A stretch of 64,000 bases of DNA from JBDTSW01 sp963782605 (GCA_963782605.1 CAWAKK010000009.1:1-64000), one strand, 5' to 3'; positions 51,710-61,035 are shown, counted from the stretch's first letter. Made by a program: numbers and translations. Notes: generated from the letters alone by a model not told the origin.

Positions 51710-52690
51710 TCATGGGCCGCCGGGTCCTTCAGTGCCTATTGTTCGAGGACCTGACCCCGCCCGGTCTCGCTCCCAGTCCAGCTCACTTCGAACTCCCTGC
51801 GCGGCGAGCCTCGAGCGGGCCTCGTCGTGGGTTTCCGCTTCGGCCACGAGTGGCGCGAGCGGCGCCACCTCCCCGAGCGCGCCCGCAGGGTCAAAGAAGA
51901 AGGCCAGCGCGCCGAGCGGCCCCAGCTCTACGTGCCGCCTTCCCGCACGAATGGGCGTGGGCCCGATCTCCCCGCGCGCGCAGCGCGCGATCTGCAGGCT
52001 GGCCTCGGTGTGGGAGTTGCGCCCGGCCTCCTCCAGCTCGGCGACCACCTCCGGCGGCGGCGACCACGTCCCGATCCAGGCTCCCGCACGACCGGCGGCG
52101 GCCACGCGGCCGAGTACCTCGGCCTGTGTGAGCTCGCCGTCGCAGCCGGCGCCGATCACGGCGAGCAGCGGCCGCGCGGCGCAGGCGCAAGACCCGGCTG
52201 CCATCAGTGCGTCGCAGAGCGGGCTCGCGAGGCCTGGTTCCGTGCCCACGGCGAGCATGTCTCCACCGACGTCCGCGCAGATGACGAGGTCGCAGCCGAG
52301 CTCGGCGCAGGCGGAGTCGATTCCCGCGGCGACCCCGGGGGCGCCGCCGGTTACGTCGATGAGCACTGTCTCGCCGCCGAGATGACCAGCCATGAGCGAC
52401 TCCGAGAACGGCACCCCGTCCGGCGTCGTCGTTTCGGGGCCGGCTAGGACCGCGTGCGCTCCCAACCGCCGCCCGCCGATGATCTCCTCGACGGGCCGCG
52501 GGCCGGGCACGGGGTCGACCGGCATCCGCTCCCAGGCGACGCCGCCAAGCACAAAGGGCGTGTCGAGCGACTCGCACAGCCGCGCGATCGCGAGCGCGCC
52601 GACGACGTCTCCGCCTCCGCCGGCCCCCAGGACGAGCGCCCGCTTGGAGGAGCGGATGAGCGAATCGAGGGAGATCGCCGAGGGACTCAG
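51710..52690 (-). CDS. DUF1152 family protein, non-standard start
   Basis: The frame encodes a Rossmann-like opening (KRALVLGAGGGGDVVGALAIA, about residues 17-37) and then LGGVAWERMPVDPVPGPRP, DVGGDMLAVGTEPGLASPL and GCDGELTQAEVL, a full DUF1152 protein. The first normal start codon is GTG at 52552, which would cut off the conserved glycine-rich loop. In the needed region there is no ATG, GTG or TTG. A CTG at 52690 overlaps the upstream stop as CTGA, matching the coupling pattern of the window. Function unknown. Confidence 0.72.
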   Translation of the reverse strand: MSPSAISLDSLIRSSKRALVLGAGGGGDVVGALAIARLCESLDTPFVLGGVAWERMPVDPVPGPRPVEEIIGGRRLGAHAVLAGPETTTPDGVPFSESLMAGHLGGETVLIDVTGGAPGVAAGIDSACAELGCDLVICADVGGDMLAVGTEPGLASPLCDALMAAGSCACAARPLLAVIGAGCDGELTQAEVLGRVAAAGRAGAWIGTWSPPPEVVAELEEAGRNSHTEASLQIARCARGEIGPTPIRAGRRHVELGPLGALAFFFDPAGALGEVAPLAPLVAEAETHDEARSRLAAQGVRSELDWERDRAGSGPRTIGTEGPGGP

Positions 52691-53316
52691 GCCGGGACTG
52701 GCTCGGACTCGCCGCAGACGCGACGGATCTCCGCCGCGGCTCGATCGAACTCGGAGTCGGCCATCACGGGGGTGCCCTCGAACGGGAGGTCACGGTCGAT
52801 CTCGACCCAGGAGCGGCAGCCGTGGTACTCGTCGCGGACCCTGACCGTCACGGGCCGTGGAATGCGGTGTACCCGCAGAAGCAGCACGTGCAGTGGGTGC
52901 GTTCGCTTCCAAGCGAGGCGCTTGCGCGCGTAGTCCTGGGTCCACACATGAAACGGCGAAAGGCCCTCGACGATGCGCGGATCGTCGGTGGTCCAGTGAT
53001 CGGCCACCTCCGCCCACGCGCGGATCCGCACGCGATCGGGCTGCGCGATGCCGCCGTCTTGGAGCAGGGCCCGCGGGGGCGGCTCCTCGTCGGGCCAGAC
53101 GCCCTCCTCGAGCGCGCGTCGCAGCTCGGGGTGGTGCGACTCCCGGACGAGGTCGTTGCGCTGGTGGTCGAAGGTCGGATAGAGGAAGAACTGCTCGTGC
53201 TCGAGCTCGAAGTGGCGGTCCTCCTCGCGGATACCGCCCTTGCGCAGCGTCACGAGCTGCTCTCCTTCGGACAGGGCGCGCACGGTCACGGCCCACTCTT
53301 TGAAGGCGATCGGCAT
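52687..53316 (-). CDS. DUF1802 family protein
   Basis: The 209-aa protein matches DUF1802: FKEWAVTVRALSEGEQLVTLRKGGI, FFLYPTFDHQRNDLV and HVWTQDYARKRLAWK. No catalytic site is known. It is likely co-transcribed with the DUF1152 gene. The 190-base gap before the next plus gene holds an AT-richer patch (53441-53475) likely to contain promoters. Confidence 0.85.
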   Translation of the reverse strand: MPIAFKEWAVTVRALSEGEQLVTLRKGGIREEDRHFELEHEQFFLYPTFDHQRNDLVRESHHPELRRALEEGVWPDEEPPPRALLQDGGIAQPDRVRIRAWAEVADHWTTDDPRIVEGLSPFHVWTQDYARKRLAWKRTHPLHVLLLRVHRIPRPVTVRVRDEYHGCRSWVEIDRDLPFEGTPVMADSEFDRAAAEIRRVCGESEPVPA

Positions 53317-53506
53317 CTGAGTCTTAGGGCGCGGGGGTGGTTACGTGGGCGGTTTCTTCGGGGGGTATCTACTCGCCGATCGACCCAGGACCTCGACATT
53401 CGGGGGCTCGGGACCGGCTGAGGCCGGGCAGTGTAAACGAACGCTCGCAAAAGTCAAAATTCGTGACATATGTTGCGACAGACGGGGTACTCCGGTCTCC
53501 CGACCG

Positions 53507-54937
53507 ATGAGCAGCTCGAGCCCGCCGACCGGAATCTTTCGCCGCAAGGAGGTCGGCCCGGCGCCCGACGACGGCGAGCTCGAACGTACGGTCGGCCTTT
53601 GGCAGCTCACGGCCATCGGCCTCGGCGCGATCATCGGGGCAGGGATCTTCGCGCTCGCGGGCGAGGTCGCCAAGACAGAGGCGGGTCCGGCGGTCTCGCT
53701 CTCGTTCCTCCTAGCCGGCATCGCCAGCGCCTGCGCCGCGCTCTCCTACGCCGAGTTCGGCGGGCTCATCCCGCAGGCCGGGTCCGCGTACACCTACGGT
53801 TACGCGGTCCTCGGTGAGGGCGTGGGCTGGTTCATCGGCTGGGATCTGCTCTTGGAGTACACGGCGATCGTCGCCGTCGTCGCGATCGGCGTCTCCCAGT
53901 ACATCTCGTTCCTCGTCGAGGCCGTCGGGATCGACCTCCCGGCGTGGATGCTGGGAGCCCCCGGAACCGGCGCAGGCCACACGGTCGATCTGTTCGCGGT
54001 GCTGCTCTGCCTCGGCGTCGCGTGGCTCTTGAACCGCGGCATCCGCTCGAGCGCGCGCGTCGAGCTGGGGCTCGTGGCGGTCAAGCTCGCGATCGTGGTT
54101 GCGGTGATCGCCGTCGGCGCCTTTTTCATCGATGCCGACAACCTCACACCGTTCATGCCCTACGGCTTCGGCGGGGTGACCGCGGGGGCGGCGATCGTGT
54201 TCTTCGCGGTGTTCGGATACGACGCGATGAGCACCGCAGCCGAGGAGTCCCGGGACGCCGAGCGCAATCTGCCGAAAGCGATCCTGATCTCGCTCGCGAT
54301 CGCAATGGTTCTGTACCTGCTGGCGGCGACCGTGCTCACGGGGATGGTGAACTACACGGACCTCTCGCCGACCGCGGCCTACAGCGAGGCCTTCGAGGAA
54401 GTGGGTCTTCCAGGCTTCGCCAACGTCGTGGCCATCGGCGCGATCGTGGGCATCATCACCGTCCTCTTCTCGTTCACCCTGGGCGCGTCGCGCGTGTGGT
54501 ACTCGATCAGCCGCGATGGGCTTTTGCCCGGGTGGTTCGCCAAGACCAACAAGCATCACTCCCCGTATCGCCCGGTCTGGATAGTCGGCGTCGTCTCCGC
54601 CGCAATCGCCGGCTTCGTTGACATCGGCACCGCCGCCGAGCTCACCAACATCGGCATCCTTTTGGCGTTCGTGATCGTGTGCGGAGCCGTGATCGTCCTG
54701 CGTTACCGCTCCCCAGACTTGGAGCGGACCTTCAGGTTGCCGCTGATGCCCGTTATTCCGCTGCTCGGCATCGGCTTCTCCATTTGGCTGATCAGCGAGC
54801 TCGACTCCGCGACTTTCGTGCGCTTTGGCGTGTGGCTCGTGATCGGGCTAGTCGTCTACGGGCTATACGGCTACCGGCACTCCAAGCTTGGCCGCGGCGA
54901 GCAGGTCACCGGTGACCCTGAGGCCGAGTTGAAGTAG
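53507..54937 (+). CDS. APC-family amino acid permease
   Basis: The 476-aa transporter has 12 expected segments and the signature GLGAIIGAGIFALAGEVA in the first helix, plus FFAVFGYDAMSTAAEESRDAERNLP in the sixth loop region. It resembles cationic amino acid carriers. ATG at 53507 gives the usual N-terminus. Confidence 0.92.
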   Translation: MSSSSPPTGIFRRKEVGPAPDDGELERTVGLWQLTAIGLGAIIGAGIFALAGEVAKTEAGPAVSLSFLLAGIASACAALSYAEFGGLIPQAGSAYTYGYAVLGEGVGWFIGWDLLLEYTAIVAVVAIGVSQYISFLVEAVGIDLPAWMLGAPGTGAGHTVDLFAVLLCLGVAWLLNRGIRSSARVELGLVAVKLAIVVAVIAVGAFFIDADNLTPFMPYGFGGVTAGAAIVFFAVFGYDAMSTAAEESRDAERNLPKAILISLAIAMVLYLLAATVLTGMVNYTDLSPTAAYSEAFEEVGLPGFANVVAIGAIVGIITVLFSFTLGASRVWYSISRDGLLPGWFAKTNKHHSPYRPVWIVGVVSAAIAGFVDIGTAAELTNIGILLAFVIVCGAVIVLRYRSPDLERTFRLPLMPVIPLLGIGFSIWLISELDSATFVRFGVWLVIGLVVYGLYGYRHSKLGRGEQVTGDPEAELK

Positions 54938-54978
54938 TCGCTGCACTGGCCCGGTCTGCCAGTCTTCGCCGCGCGACG

Positions 54979-55638
54979 ATGAGTTCCCCGGCCTCGGCCA
55001 ACGACGATGCCCGCCTGCTCGAAGGCCTCCGCTCGGGCGATGAGCGCGCATTCGAAGAGCTCATCGAGGCCTACGGGCCAATGATGATGCGGCTGGCGCT
55101 TATGCACGTGCCCAGTCGCGCGGTCGCTGAGGAGGTCGTCCAGGAGACATGGCTCGCCGTGCTCAACGGGATCGACCGCTTCGAGGGGCGCTCGTCGCTT
55201 CGCACCTGGGTCACGTCGATCCTCCTGAACAAGGCGCGAACCCGAGGCGAGCGGGAGCGTCGCACCCTGCCCCTCTCATTCCTGCGACGCCGAGGGGAGG
55301 AGGGCCGCGACGAGCCCTCGGTGCCGCCGGATCGCTTCCAAGGGCGTCGGGACCAGCATCCCGGAGAGTGGGCGCGGCCCCCGCTCGACTGGGGCCCGCC
55401 GGAAGAGCGCCTGGCGAGCGATGCTGCCCGCCGCGTACTGTTGGAGGCGATCGCCGAGCTGCCCCCACGCCAGCGAGACGTGATCGCGCTGCGCGATGTC
55501 TCGGGCTGGTCGTCGGAAGAGGTGCGCAACGCTCTCGATCTCTCCGAGACCAATCAAAGAGTCCTCCTACACCGCGCGAGATCCAAGGTGAGAGGCGCAT
55601 TGGAGAAGCATTTCGAAGCCGAGGGAGTCGAATCATGA
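54979..55638 (+). CDS. ECF sigma factor
   Basis: The 219-aa protein has sigma region 2 (ERAFEELIEAYGPMMMRLAL, EEVVQETWLAVLNGIDRFEG) and region 4 (LPPRQRDVIALRDVSGWSSEEV). A 45-residue linker rich in Arg/Pro/Gly joins them. The next gene overlaps and encodes its likely anti-sigma. Confidence 0.94.
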   Translation: MSSPASANDDARLLEGLRSGDERAFEELIEAYGPMMMRLALMHVPSRAVAEEVVQETWLAVLNGIDRFEGRSSLRTWVTSILLNKARTRGERERRTLPLSFLRRRGEEGRDEPSVPPDRFQGRRDQHPGEWARPPLDWGPPEERLASDAARRVLLEAIAELPPRQRDVIALRDVSGWSSEEVRNALDLSETNQRVLLHRARSKVRGALEKHFEAEGVES

Positions 55639-55886
55639 GCGGAGCCGTCGCGATGGCCTGCCAGGAGTTGGTCGAGCTCGTCACCGACTACCTCGAGGGG
55701 CGCCTGCCCGCAGCGGATGCTGAGCGCTTTCATGCCCACCTGGAGCAGTGCTCGGGTTGCCAGATGTACATGGAGCAATTTCGCGCGACGATCGGCGCGC
55801 TCGGCCGCCTTCCGGCCGAGTCGCTCACGCCCCGGATGGAGGCCGACCTCCTGGAGGCGTTCCGCGACTGGAGGCCGGGCCGGTAG
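55635..55886 (+). CDS. Zinc-finger anti-sigma factor, soluble
   Basis: The 83-aa protein has the ZAS motif (CQELVELVTDYLEG, then HAHLEQCSGC), giving the His-x3-Cys-x2-Cys zinc site that binds ECF factors. No membrane helix is present, so it would sense a signal in the cytoplasm, perhaps redox. ATG overlaps the sigma stop by ATGA. Confidence 0.9.
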   Translation: MSGAVAMACQELVELVTDYLEGRLPAADAERFHAHLEQCSGCQMYMEQFRATIGALGRLPAESLTPRMEADLLEAFRDWRPGR

Positions 55887-55892
55887 CGGCGG

Positions 55893-57407
55893 CTATTCCG
55901 ACTCGCCGTGACCGCCGCCGCCAGGGGTCTCGATCCTCAGGCGGTCTCCGGGCTTCAGTTCGCCCTCAGCCTTCGACGGCAGCTCCTCGTCGTTCTTCGA
56001 GTTCTTGCCCGGTTCGCCGTCGCCGCCGCCGTTGCGACCACGTGGGGCGTGGCGACGGCGCTCGGTGATGAGCGTGAAGCGCATCGGCTCGAGCGCCTCG
56101 ACTTCGCGAACGATTCCGTCGCCCCCGCGGTGTTCTCCCTCCCCACCTGAGCCCCGACGCAGGCCGAGCTCTCGGACGCGCATCGGATACTCCGTCTCGA
56201 GCGCCTCGACGGGCGTGTTCAGCGTGTTCGACATGGCCACGTGCACGGCGCTCGGACCATCGGCATCCGGGCACGCTCCCTGGCCTCCTCCGGTGGTCTC
56301 GTAGTAGGTCCAGTCCTCACCGGCGAGCGTCACGTTGTTCATCGTCCCCTGGCCCTGAGCGGGCGCCGGCCCGGCCTCTCCGAGCGCTGCGAGCACCAAA
56401 TCGGCGACACGGCTCGACGTCTCGACGTTTCCGCCGGCCACGGCCGCCGGTGAGCGCGCGTTGAGGAGGCAGCCCTCGGGCGCATCCACCTCGATCGGGC
56501 GAAAGGCCCCTGCCGACGGCGGCCCCTCTGGATCCACCAATACCCGCACGGCGAAGAACGCCGCCGACTTGGTCACCGCCAGTGGGCAGTTGAGATTGCC
56601 CTCGACCTGATCGTCGGTGGCCTCGAAGTCGAGCCGCAGGTCATCGCCCTCGATGGTGGCGGCCACGCACAGGGTGATGTCCTCGGAGCCCTCGGCGCCA
56701 CCCTCCAGCACATCGCTTGCCTCATAGGTCCCGTCGGGCAGATCCTCGAGCGCGGCGCGGGTACGGCGTTCGGCGTAGTCGAGCACCTCGGACATCGCCG
56801 AGCGGATCTCCTCGGCGCCGTAGCGCTCGACCAGCTCACCCAGCCGCTTGGCCCCGGCGAGGTTGGCCGCGCGCTGGGCGCGCAGGTCGGCGAGCCGTTG
56901 CGGGGGGTTGCGCATGCTCTCGGCCAGCTCTCTCAGTCCGTCCTCGTCGAAGCGAGCGGGCTCGATCACCACACCCTCCTCCTCGAGCTGCGTCGAACCC
57001 GCCGGCATGCTGCCGGGAGTCGGGCCGCCCACGTCCGCGTGATGGGCTCGGCTGGCAGCGAAGCCGAGCAGGTCGCCCGACTCGAACACCGGGCTGATCA
57101 GGGTGATGTCGGGAAGGTGGGTGCCGCCGCGGTAGGGGTCGTTCAACACCCACAGGTCGTCCTCGCGCTGCTCCTCGGAGAGGATCGAGCTCACCGCGTC
57201 GGGCATGGAACCGAGGTGTACCGGGATGTGCTCGGCCTGCATCACCAGCTCGCCCTCGGCGTCGAACAGCGCGGTCGAGCAGTCGCGGCGCTCCTTGATG
57301 TTCGCCGAATGGGCCGAGCGCACGAGCACGGCTCCCATCTCCTCACATGCGGCCCGCATCGCGCCCGAGAGGACCTGGAGGGCGACGGGGTCGAGGCGGT
57401 CAGCCAT
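55893..57407 (-). CDS. hyuB: HyuB-type hydantoinase/oxoprolinase beta subunit
   Basis: The 504-aa protein has MRAACEEMGAVLVRSAHSANIKERRDCSTALF, seen here in parts, NDPYRGGTHLPDI, HHADVGGPTPGSMPAGS, and a Gly-rich end (ETPGGGGHG). With HyuA it forms an ATP-dependent N-methylhydantoinase or 5-oxoprolinase type enzyme. The ATG overlaps the hyuA stop by 8 bases. Confidence 0.93.
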   Translation of the reverse strand: MADRLDPVALQVLSGAMRAACEEMGAVLVRSAHSANIKERRDCSTALFDAEGELVMQAEHIPVHLGSMPDAVSSILSEEQREDDLWVLNDPYRGGTHLPDITLISPVFESGDLLGFAASRAHHADVGGPTPGSMPAGSTQLEEEGVVIEPARFDEDGLRELAESMRNPPQRLADLRAQRAANLAGAKRLGELVERYGAEEIRSAMSEVLDYAERRTRAALEDLPDGTYEASDVLEGGAEGSEDITLCVAATIEGDDLRLDFEATDDQVEGNLNCPLAVTKSAAFFAVRVLVDPEGPPSAGAFRPIEVDAPEGCLLNARSPAAVAGGNVETSSRVADLVLAALGEAGPAPAQGQGTMNNVTLAGEDWTYYETTGGGQGACPDADGPSAVHVAMSNTLNTPVEALETEYPMRVRELGLRRGSGGEGEHRGGDGIVREVEALEPMRFTLITERRRHAPRGRNGGGDGEPGKNSKNDEELPSKAEGELKPGDRLRIETPGGGGHGESE

Positions 57408-59388
57408 CCCCGTCCTCAGATCTGTCGGCGATGATCGTGCCGTGGCCGTCGACCTCGGCGCTCCACCCGGGAGGGAGCACCAGGGTTGCCTCGGGGAGCT
57501 CGTAGACACACGGCCCTTCGATGGTGTGCCCGGCCTCGGGCTCGCCGCGGAGGACTCGGGTGTCAACCCACTCGCCATCGAATCGCGCTTGGCGCTCCCC
57601 TTCCTCCAGCTCGCCCTCGCCGGCCCGTGGCTCCACTTCCGGCGCCTCCGTGCGCAGCGCCAGGCGAATCGTGATCAGCTCGACCTCGGCGTCGGTATCG
57701 CGATACCCGTAGCGGCGCTCGTGCTCGGCGGCGAAGTCCTCGGCGAGGTCGGCTGGGTCGGGCTCCGCCGGCCCGCTCACCGGCAGCTCGAAGGCCTGGC
57801 CGCGGTAGCGAAGCTCGTAGGTCACGTCGATCTCCGCATCCCCCATGTCCTTCTCGATTGTCTTTCGCAGCTCTGCCACCTCCTTCGCGACCCGCTCGCC
57901 CTCAAGCTCGTCGGCGCGCAGCATCACCGTGCGGGCGGTGTCGCGCCGGCGCTCCGAAGCGATCAACCCGAGCGCCGAGAGCACGCCGCTCGCCCGCGGG
58001 CAGAGCAACCGGTTCATGTCCAGCTCGGCTGCGATGCCGGCCGCGTGCATGGGGCCGGCACCGCCGAAGGGCATCAGCGCGAAACCCCTCGGATCCACCC
58101 CACGCTCCACCGTGACCACCCGCAGCGCCCGCACCATCTCGGCGTTGGCGACGCGAACGATGCCCTCGGCGGTCTCCAGCTCGTCGAGATCCAGGGACTC
58201 GCCGAGCTTCGCGACCGCCTTCCGCGCCGCGTCGGTGTCGAGCTCCACGCCGCCGGCCAGCGCCGACTCCTGACCGAGGTAGCCGAGTAGGAGGTTGGCG
58301 TCGGTGACCGTCGGCTCCTCACCGCCGCGGCCGTAGCATGCCGGCCCCGGCTCGGCGCCTGCGGAGCGCGGCCCCACGCGCAGCGCACCACCCGGGTCAG
58401 CCCAGCCAATTGACCCGCCGCCTGCGCCCACGGTGTGGACGTCGATCATCGGCAGCTGGATCACCCGGCCGCCGATCTCGCGGCTATCCGTGCGTCGCAC
58501 CGCCGCGTCCTCGACCACGCAGACATCGCAAGACGTGCCGCCCATGTCGAGGCCGATGGCGTCGCCGTCGCCGGAGAGCCCCGCGAGCAGGCCGGCGCCC
58601 ACGGCTCCGCCAGCAGGGCCGGAGAGCACGGTCTGTCCCCCGGCGCGCGCCGCCTCGGCCGCCGGCGCAACGCCGCCGGAGGACTTCATAACCTGCGGCT
58701 CGGGCAGCCCCTGCTTCGAGCACGCGTCGGTGAGGCGCTCCAAGTAGCGTCTGAGCAGAGGGGAGAGATAGGCGTCGATCACGGTCGTCGAGCAGCGCTC
58801 GTACTCGCGGAACTGCGGCAGGACCTCGTGCGAGGCCGAGACGTGGACGTCGGAGAGCGCGTTTCGCAAGGACTTCGCGACGGCCTTCTCGTGAGCGGGA
58901 TCCAGGTAGGAGAAGAGGAGGCAGATCGCGACGGCCTCTGCCTCGCAATCACGCACCGCGTCCGTGAGGCGCTCGACCTCCTCATCGGCGATCTCATCGA
59001 CGACGCCATCGGCCGAGATCCGCTCGCGCGCCTCCAGGCGCAGATCGGCCTCGACGAGCGCCGCGGGCTTCGGCTCGCAGAGGTGGTAGAGCTCTGGGCG
59101 GTCCTGGCGCGCCACGTCGAGCAGATCGGCGAAGCCCTCGGTGGCGACCAACGCCGTGCGGGCACCGCGCTCCTCGAGCAGCGCGTTGGTGCCCACGGTC
59201 ATGCCGTGACAGAAGACCTCGATGTCGCCCGGCTCGATCCCCGCGCGGCCGAGCACCTCCCCAACGGCCGCCAGCACCCCCTCCGACTGATCGTCGGGAG
59301 TCGTGGGTGCCTTGGCGCTGTGAAGCGAGCGCCCGTCGAAGAGCACCGCGTCGGTGAAGGTGCCGCCAACGTCGACGCCGAGCAGCAA
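57400..59388 (-). CDS. hyuA: HyuA-type hydantoinase/oxoprolinase alpha subunit
   Basis: The 662-aa subunit has the ASKHA-type ATP site GVDVGGTFTDAVLFDG at the start, HGMTVGTNALLEERGART, AIGLDMGGTSCDV and MPFGGAGPMHA. The first partner of the hyuAB pair. Substrate (hydantoin, 5-oxoproline, acetophenone-like) is open. Confidence 0.93.
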   Translation of the reverse strand: MLLGVDVGGTFTDAVLFDGRSLHSAKAPTTPDDQSEGVLAAVGEVLGRAGIEPGDIEVFCHGMTVGTNALLEERGARTALVATEGFADLLDVARQDRPELYHLCEPKPAALVEADLRLEARERISADGVVDEIADEEVERLTDAVRDCEAEAVAICLLFSYLDPAHEKAVAKSLRNALSDVHVSASHEVLPQFREYERCSTTVIDAYLSPLLRRYLERLTDACSKQGLPEPQVMKSSGGVAPAAEAARAGGQTVLSGPAGGAVGAGLLAGLSGDGDAIGLDMGGTSCDVCVVEDAAVRRTDSREIGGRVIQLPMIDVHTVGAGGGSIGWADPGGALRVGPRSAGAEPGPACYGRGGEEPTVTDANLLLGYLGQESALAGGVELDTDAARKAVAKLGESLDLDELETAEGIVRVANAEMVRALRVVTVERGVDPRGFALMPFGGAGPMHAAGIAAELDMNRLLCPRASGVLSALGLIASERRRDTARTVMLRADELEGERVAKEVAELRKTIEKDMGDAEIDVTYELRYRGQAFELPVSGPAEPDPADLAEDFAAEHERRYGYRDTDAEVELITIRLALRTEAPEVEPRAGEGELEEGERQARFDGEWVDTRVLRGEPEAGHTIEGPCVYELPEATLVLPPGWSAEVDGHGTIIADRSEDGDG

Positions 59389-59394
59389 CTCGAC

Positions 59395-60042
59395 CTATCC
59401 GGGGTACGCGGGATCGTCGCGGAGGGAGTCGAGGTCGCTGTCGTCCTTTGCCCACTCCCGCGTTCGCGGATCGTTCTCGAAGGCCGTGCGCAGGTGTTCC
59501 AACGCGCGCTCGCGATCGCCCATCCGCGCGGCGAAGCAGGCGAGGGCGAAGTTGAGCGTGCCGTGATCGGGATAGTGCTCGAGCCCCTCGGCCGCGACTT
59601 CGTATGCCCGCTCGTATTCGTGCGCCTCTTCCGCCGGGATCGCCGCGTACCAGTACTCGAAGGGAGATGGCGGCATGGCGCTGCCGGGCCGTCCGCCCAA
59701 GACGAGCACGGTCGCCGGCGCCTCCACGGCCACCGCTTCGCGCGTTACACCCGGCTGGACGAGGACCATCGTCCCAGCGGTGGCCTCGAGCGCCTTGCCG
59801 TCGACCGTGAACGCGGCGGTGCCGGTTACGACCAGGTAGACCTCCTCGTGTCCACCAGCCCCGGGGCTGGTCTCGTCGTGTGGCTCGATCAGCGCCGCCC
59901 CCACCGAGTCGGCCGAGTAGGCGTTTATGCCGAAGGCGGTGACGCCGAGCGCACGGCGAATCGGGCGCCAATCGCCATGCTCGAGCGGCACTCGCTCGAG
60001 CTCCTCGATGTGCGCCGTGCTGAAGGGGGGTTGGCTGGGCAT
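59395..60042 (-). CDS. Cupin-TPR protein
   Basis: The 215-aa protein has a cupin barrel (residues 30-115: EEVYLVVTGTAAFTVDG, AGTMVLVQPGVTREAVA) and a C-terminal pair of TPR-like helices (YPDHGTLNFALACFAARMGDRERALEHL). Several metal-binding His of the cupin seem to be missing. It precedes hyuA by 6 bases and probably belongs to that operon. Confidence 0.8.
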   Translation of the reverse strand: MPSQPPFSTAHIEELERVPLEHGDWRPIRRALGVTAFGINAYSADSVGAALIEPHDETSPGAGGHEEVYLVVTGTAAFTVDGKALEATAGTMVLVQPGVTREAVAVEAPATVLVLGGRPGSAMPPSPFEYWYAAIPAEEAHEYERAYEVAAEGLEHYPDHGTLNFALACFAARMGDRERALEHLRTAFENDPRTREWAKDDSDLDSLRDDPAYPG

Positions 60043-60096
60043 CGGACTTGCTCTTACCCCTGTGCCGTCAAGCCAAAATCGATCCACGCATGAGAA

Positions 60097-60122
60097 GAGC
60101 CCCGGCCGCCCGGCCGGGGCTC
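60097..60122 (-). terminator. Terminator-like GC hairpin
   Basis: GAGCCCCGGCCG and CGGCCGGGGCTC are perfect complements around a CC loop, 12 bp. On the minus strand it follows the 161-aa gene by 35 bases, with TTCTCAT after it. It may stop that transcript before the hyu operon. Confidence 0.7.
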
Positions 60123-60157
60123 TCCGTGGCCCGCTGACTTGAGGAGAGGCGGGCGTC

Positions 60158-60643
60158 CTATGCGGCTGCGCGCATGACGGCACTGCCGTCGGCTTCGCCG
60201 TCGGGCCCATCAACCCCGACGGAAACCTCGGCGCTCTCGAAGGTCTCTTCGAGATGTTTGTGTGACGGGCAGTAGTCCCTGCCCGGCAACGGGTCGCGCT
60301 GGCAGGGCGTGCCCTTGCGGGTGTGCGCCCTGCACGAGCGCAGCTCGGCGTCCAGGCCGAGCTCCTCGGGCAACAGCTCGAGGTACTCGTTTGCGAGCGC
60401 GATGTTGCGCTCGATTACCAGCCACGCGCGCAGCTGATCCCCCATCGCCAGGTGAACCCTGACGTCGTTGAAAAGCGACTTGGCTGGACGTGCGAAGTAC
60501 CGACCGTCGTAGGCGAGTCGGCGAATCGCCGCCTCACAGCTATCGAGAACCTTCTGCTTGTTGGCGCACCCGGTGGGGTCGCGCGGATCCTCGATCACAT
60601 GAGGTGCCAGCTGCCTATATATCGAGCGGCTGAACCGGTACAT
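60158..60643 (-). CDS. Small Cys/His protein, unknown
   Basis: The 161-aa protein has a helical N-terminal part (MYRFSRSIYRQLAPHVI, CEAAIRRLAYDGRYFARPAKSLF in part) and a C-terminal metal-like motif (CRAHTRKGTPCQRD, then YCPSHKH). This resembles short zinc-binding motifs found in many actinobacterial hypotheticals. An Ala/Asp-rich tail follows. It is preceded by an AT-rich tract that probably holds its promoter. Confidence 0.75.
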   Translation of the reverse strand: MYRFSRSIYRQLAPHVIEDPRDPTGCANKQKVLDSCEAAIRRLAYDGRYFARPAKSLFNDVRVHLAMGDQLRAWLVIERNIALANEYLELLPEELGLDAELRSCRAHTRKGTPCQRDPLPGRDYCPSHKHLEETFESAEVSVGVDGPDGEADGSAVMRAAA

Positions 60644-61035
60644 CTTCTCCGTGCCTCCTTGGTCTCCGTTCCAAAACGCCCCTTGCCTTCCTTGTCCATC
60701 GCCTCATTCCATCGGGGGATGGATCTCTCGGTGGGGCTCGGCGAGTATTACAACGAAAACGCTGCGATTGTGGATCAAAAATTAATATGAAATTAAAGCT
60801 CTTGCTTATTCAAGCCATATTCCAAAATCTGATGCTCCTACGATCAGAGGATATATCTCCATCAATCGGTAATCGAGCTCCATCTACCGATCTAGACCAG
60901 GCACGCACAATCGCCACCCGCCACTGTCCAAACGGGTGAAACCGTTGGGTTCCCTTGCACCTCTTCAACGAGCTGAGGGCCCGCGAGCTTCCACGGGCCC
61001 GGCGGCCGGGGCGGTCGTCTAGTTGCTGCCGGGCG
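60644..61035. other. 392-base intergenic stretch with an AT-rich core
   Basis: By hand count 60751-60860 has about 34% G+C, against about 70% around it. It holds an 8-base palindrome GATATATC (60850-60857), an inverted repeat ATCGGTA...TACCGAT (60865-60871, 60885-60891) and possible minus-strand promoter elements (TTGAAT, 17 bases, TCATAT). A hairpin GGGCCCG...CGGGCCC at 60977-61000 lies just after nadB. I see no credible gene. Confidence 0.6.

Noticed and set aside
50764..52131. Plus-strand frame of 455 codons covering the repeats, giving a GNNTNRLGNNNNRLG stretch
   Set aside because: Antisense to the acylase and DUF1152 genes. The peptide repeat comes from the 21-base DNA repeat, whose length is a multiple of three.
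58435..60093. Plus-strand frame of 552 codons
   Set aside because: Antisense to hyuA and the cupin-TPR gene; no motifs.
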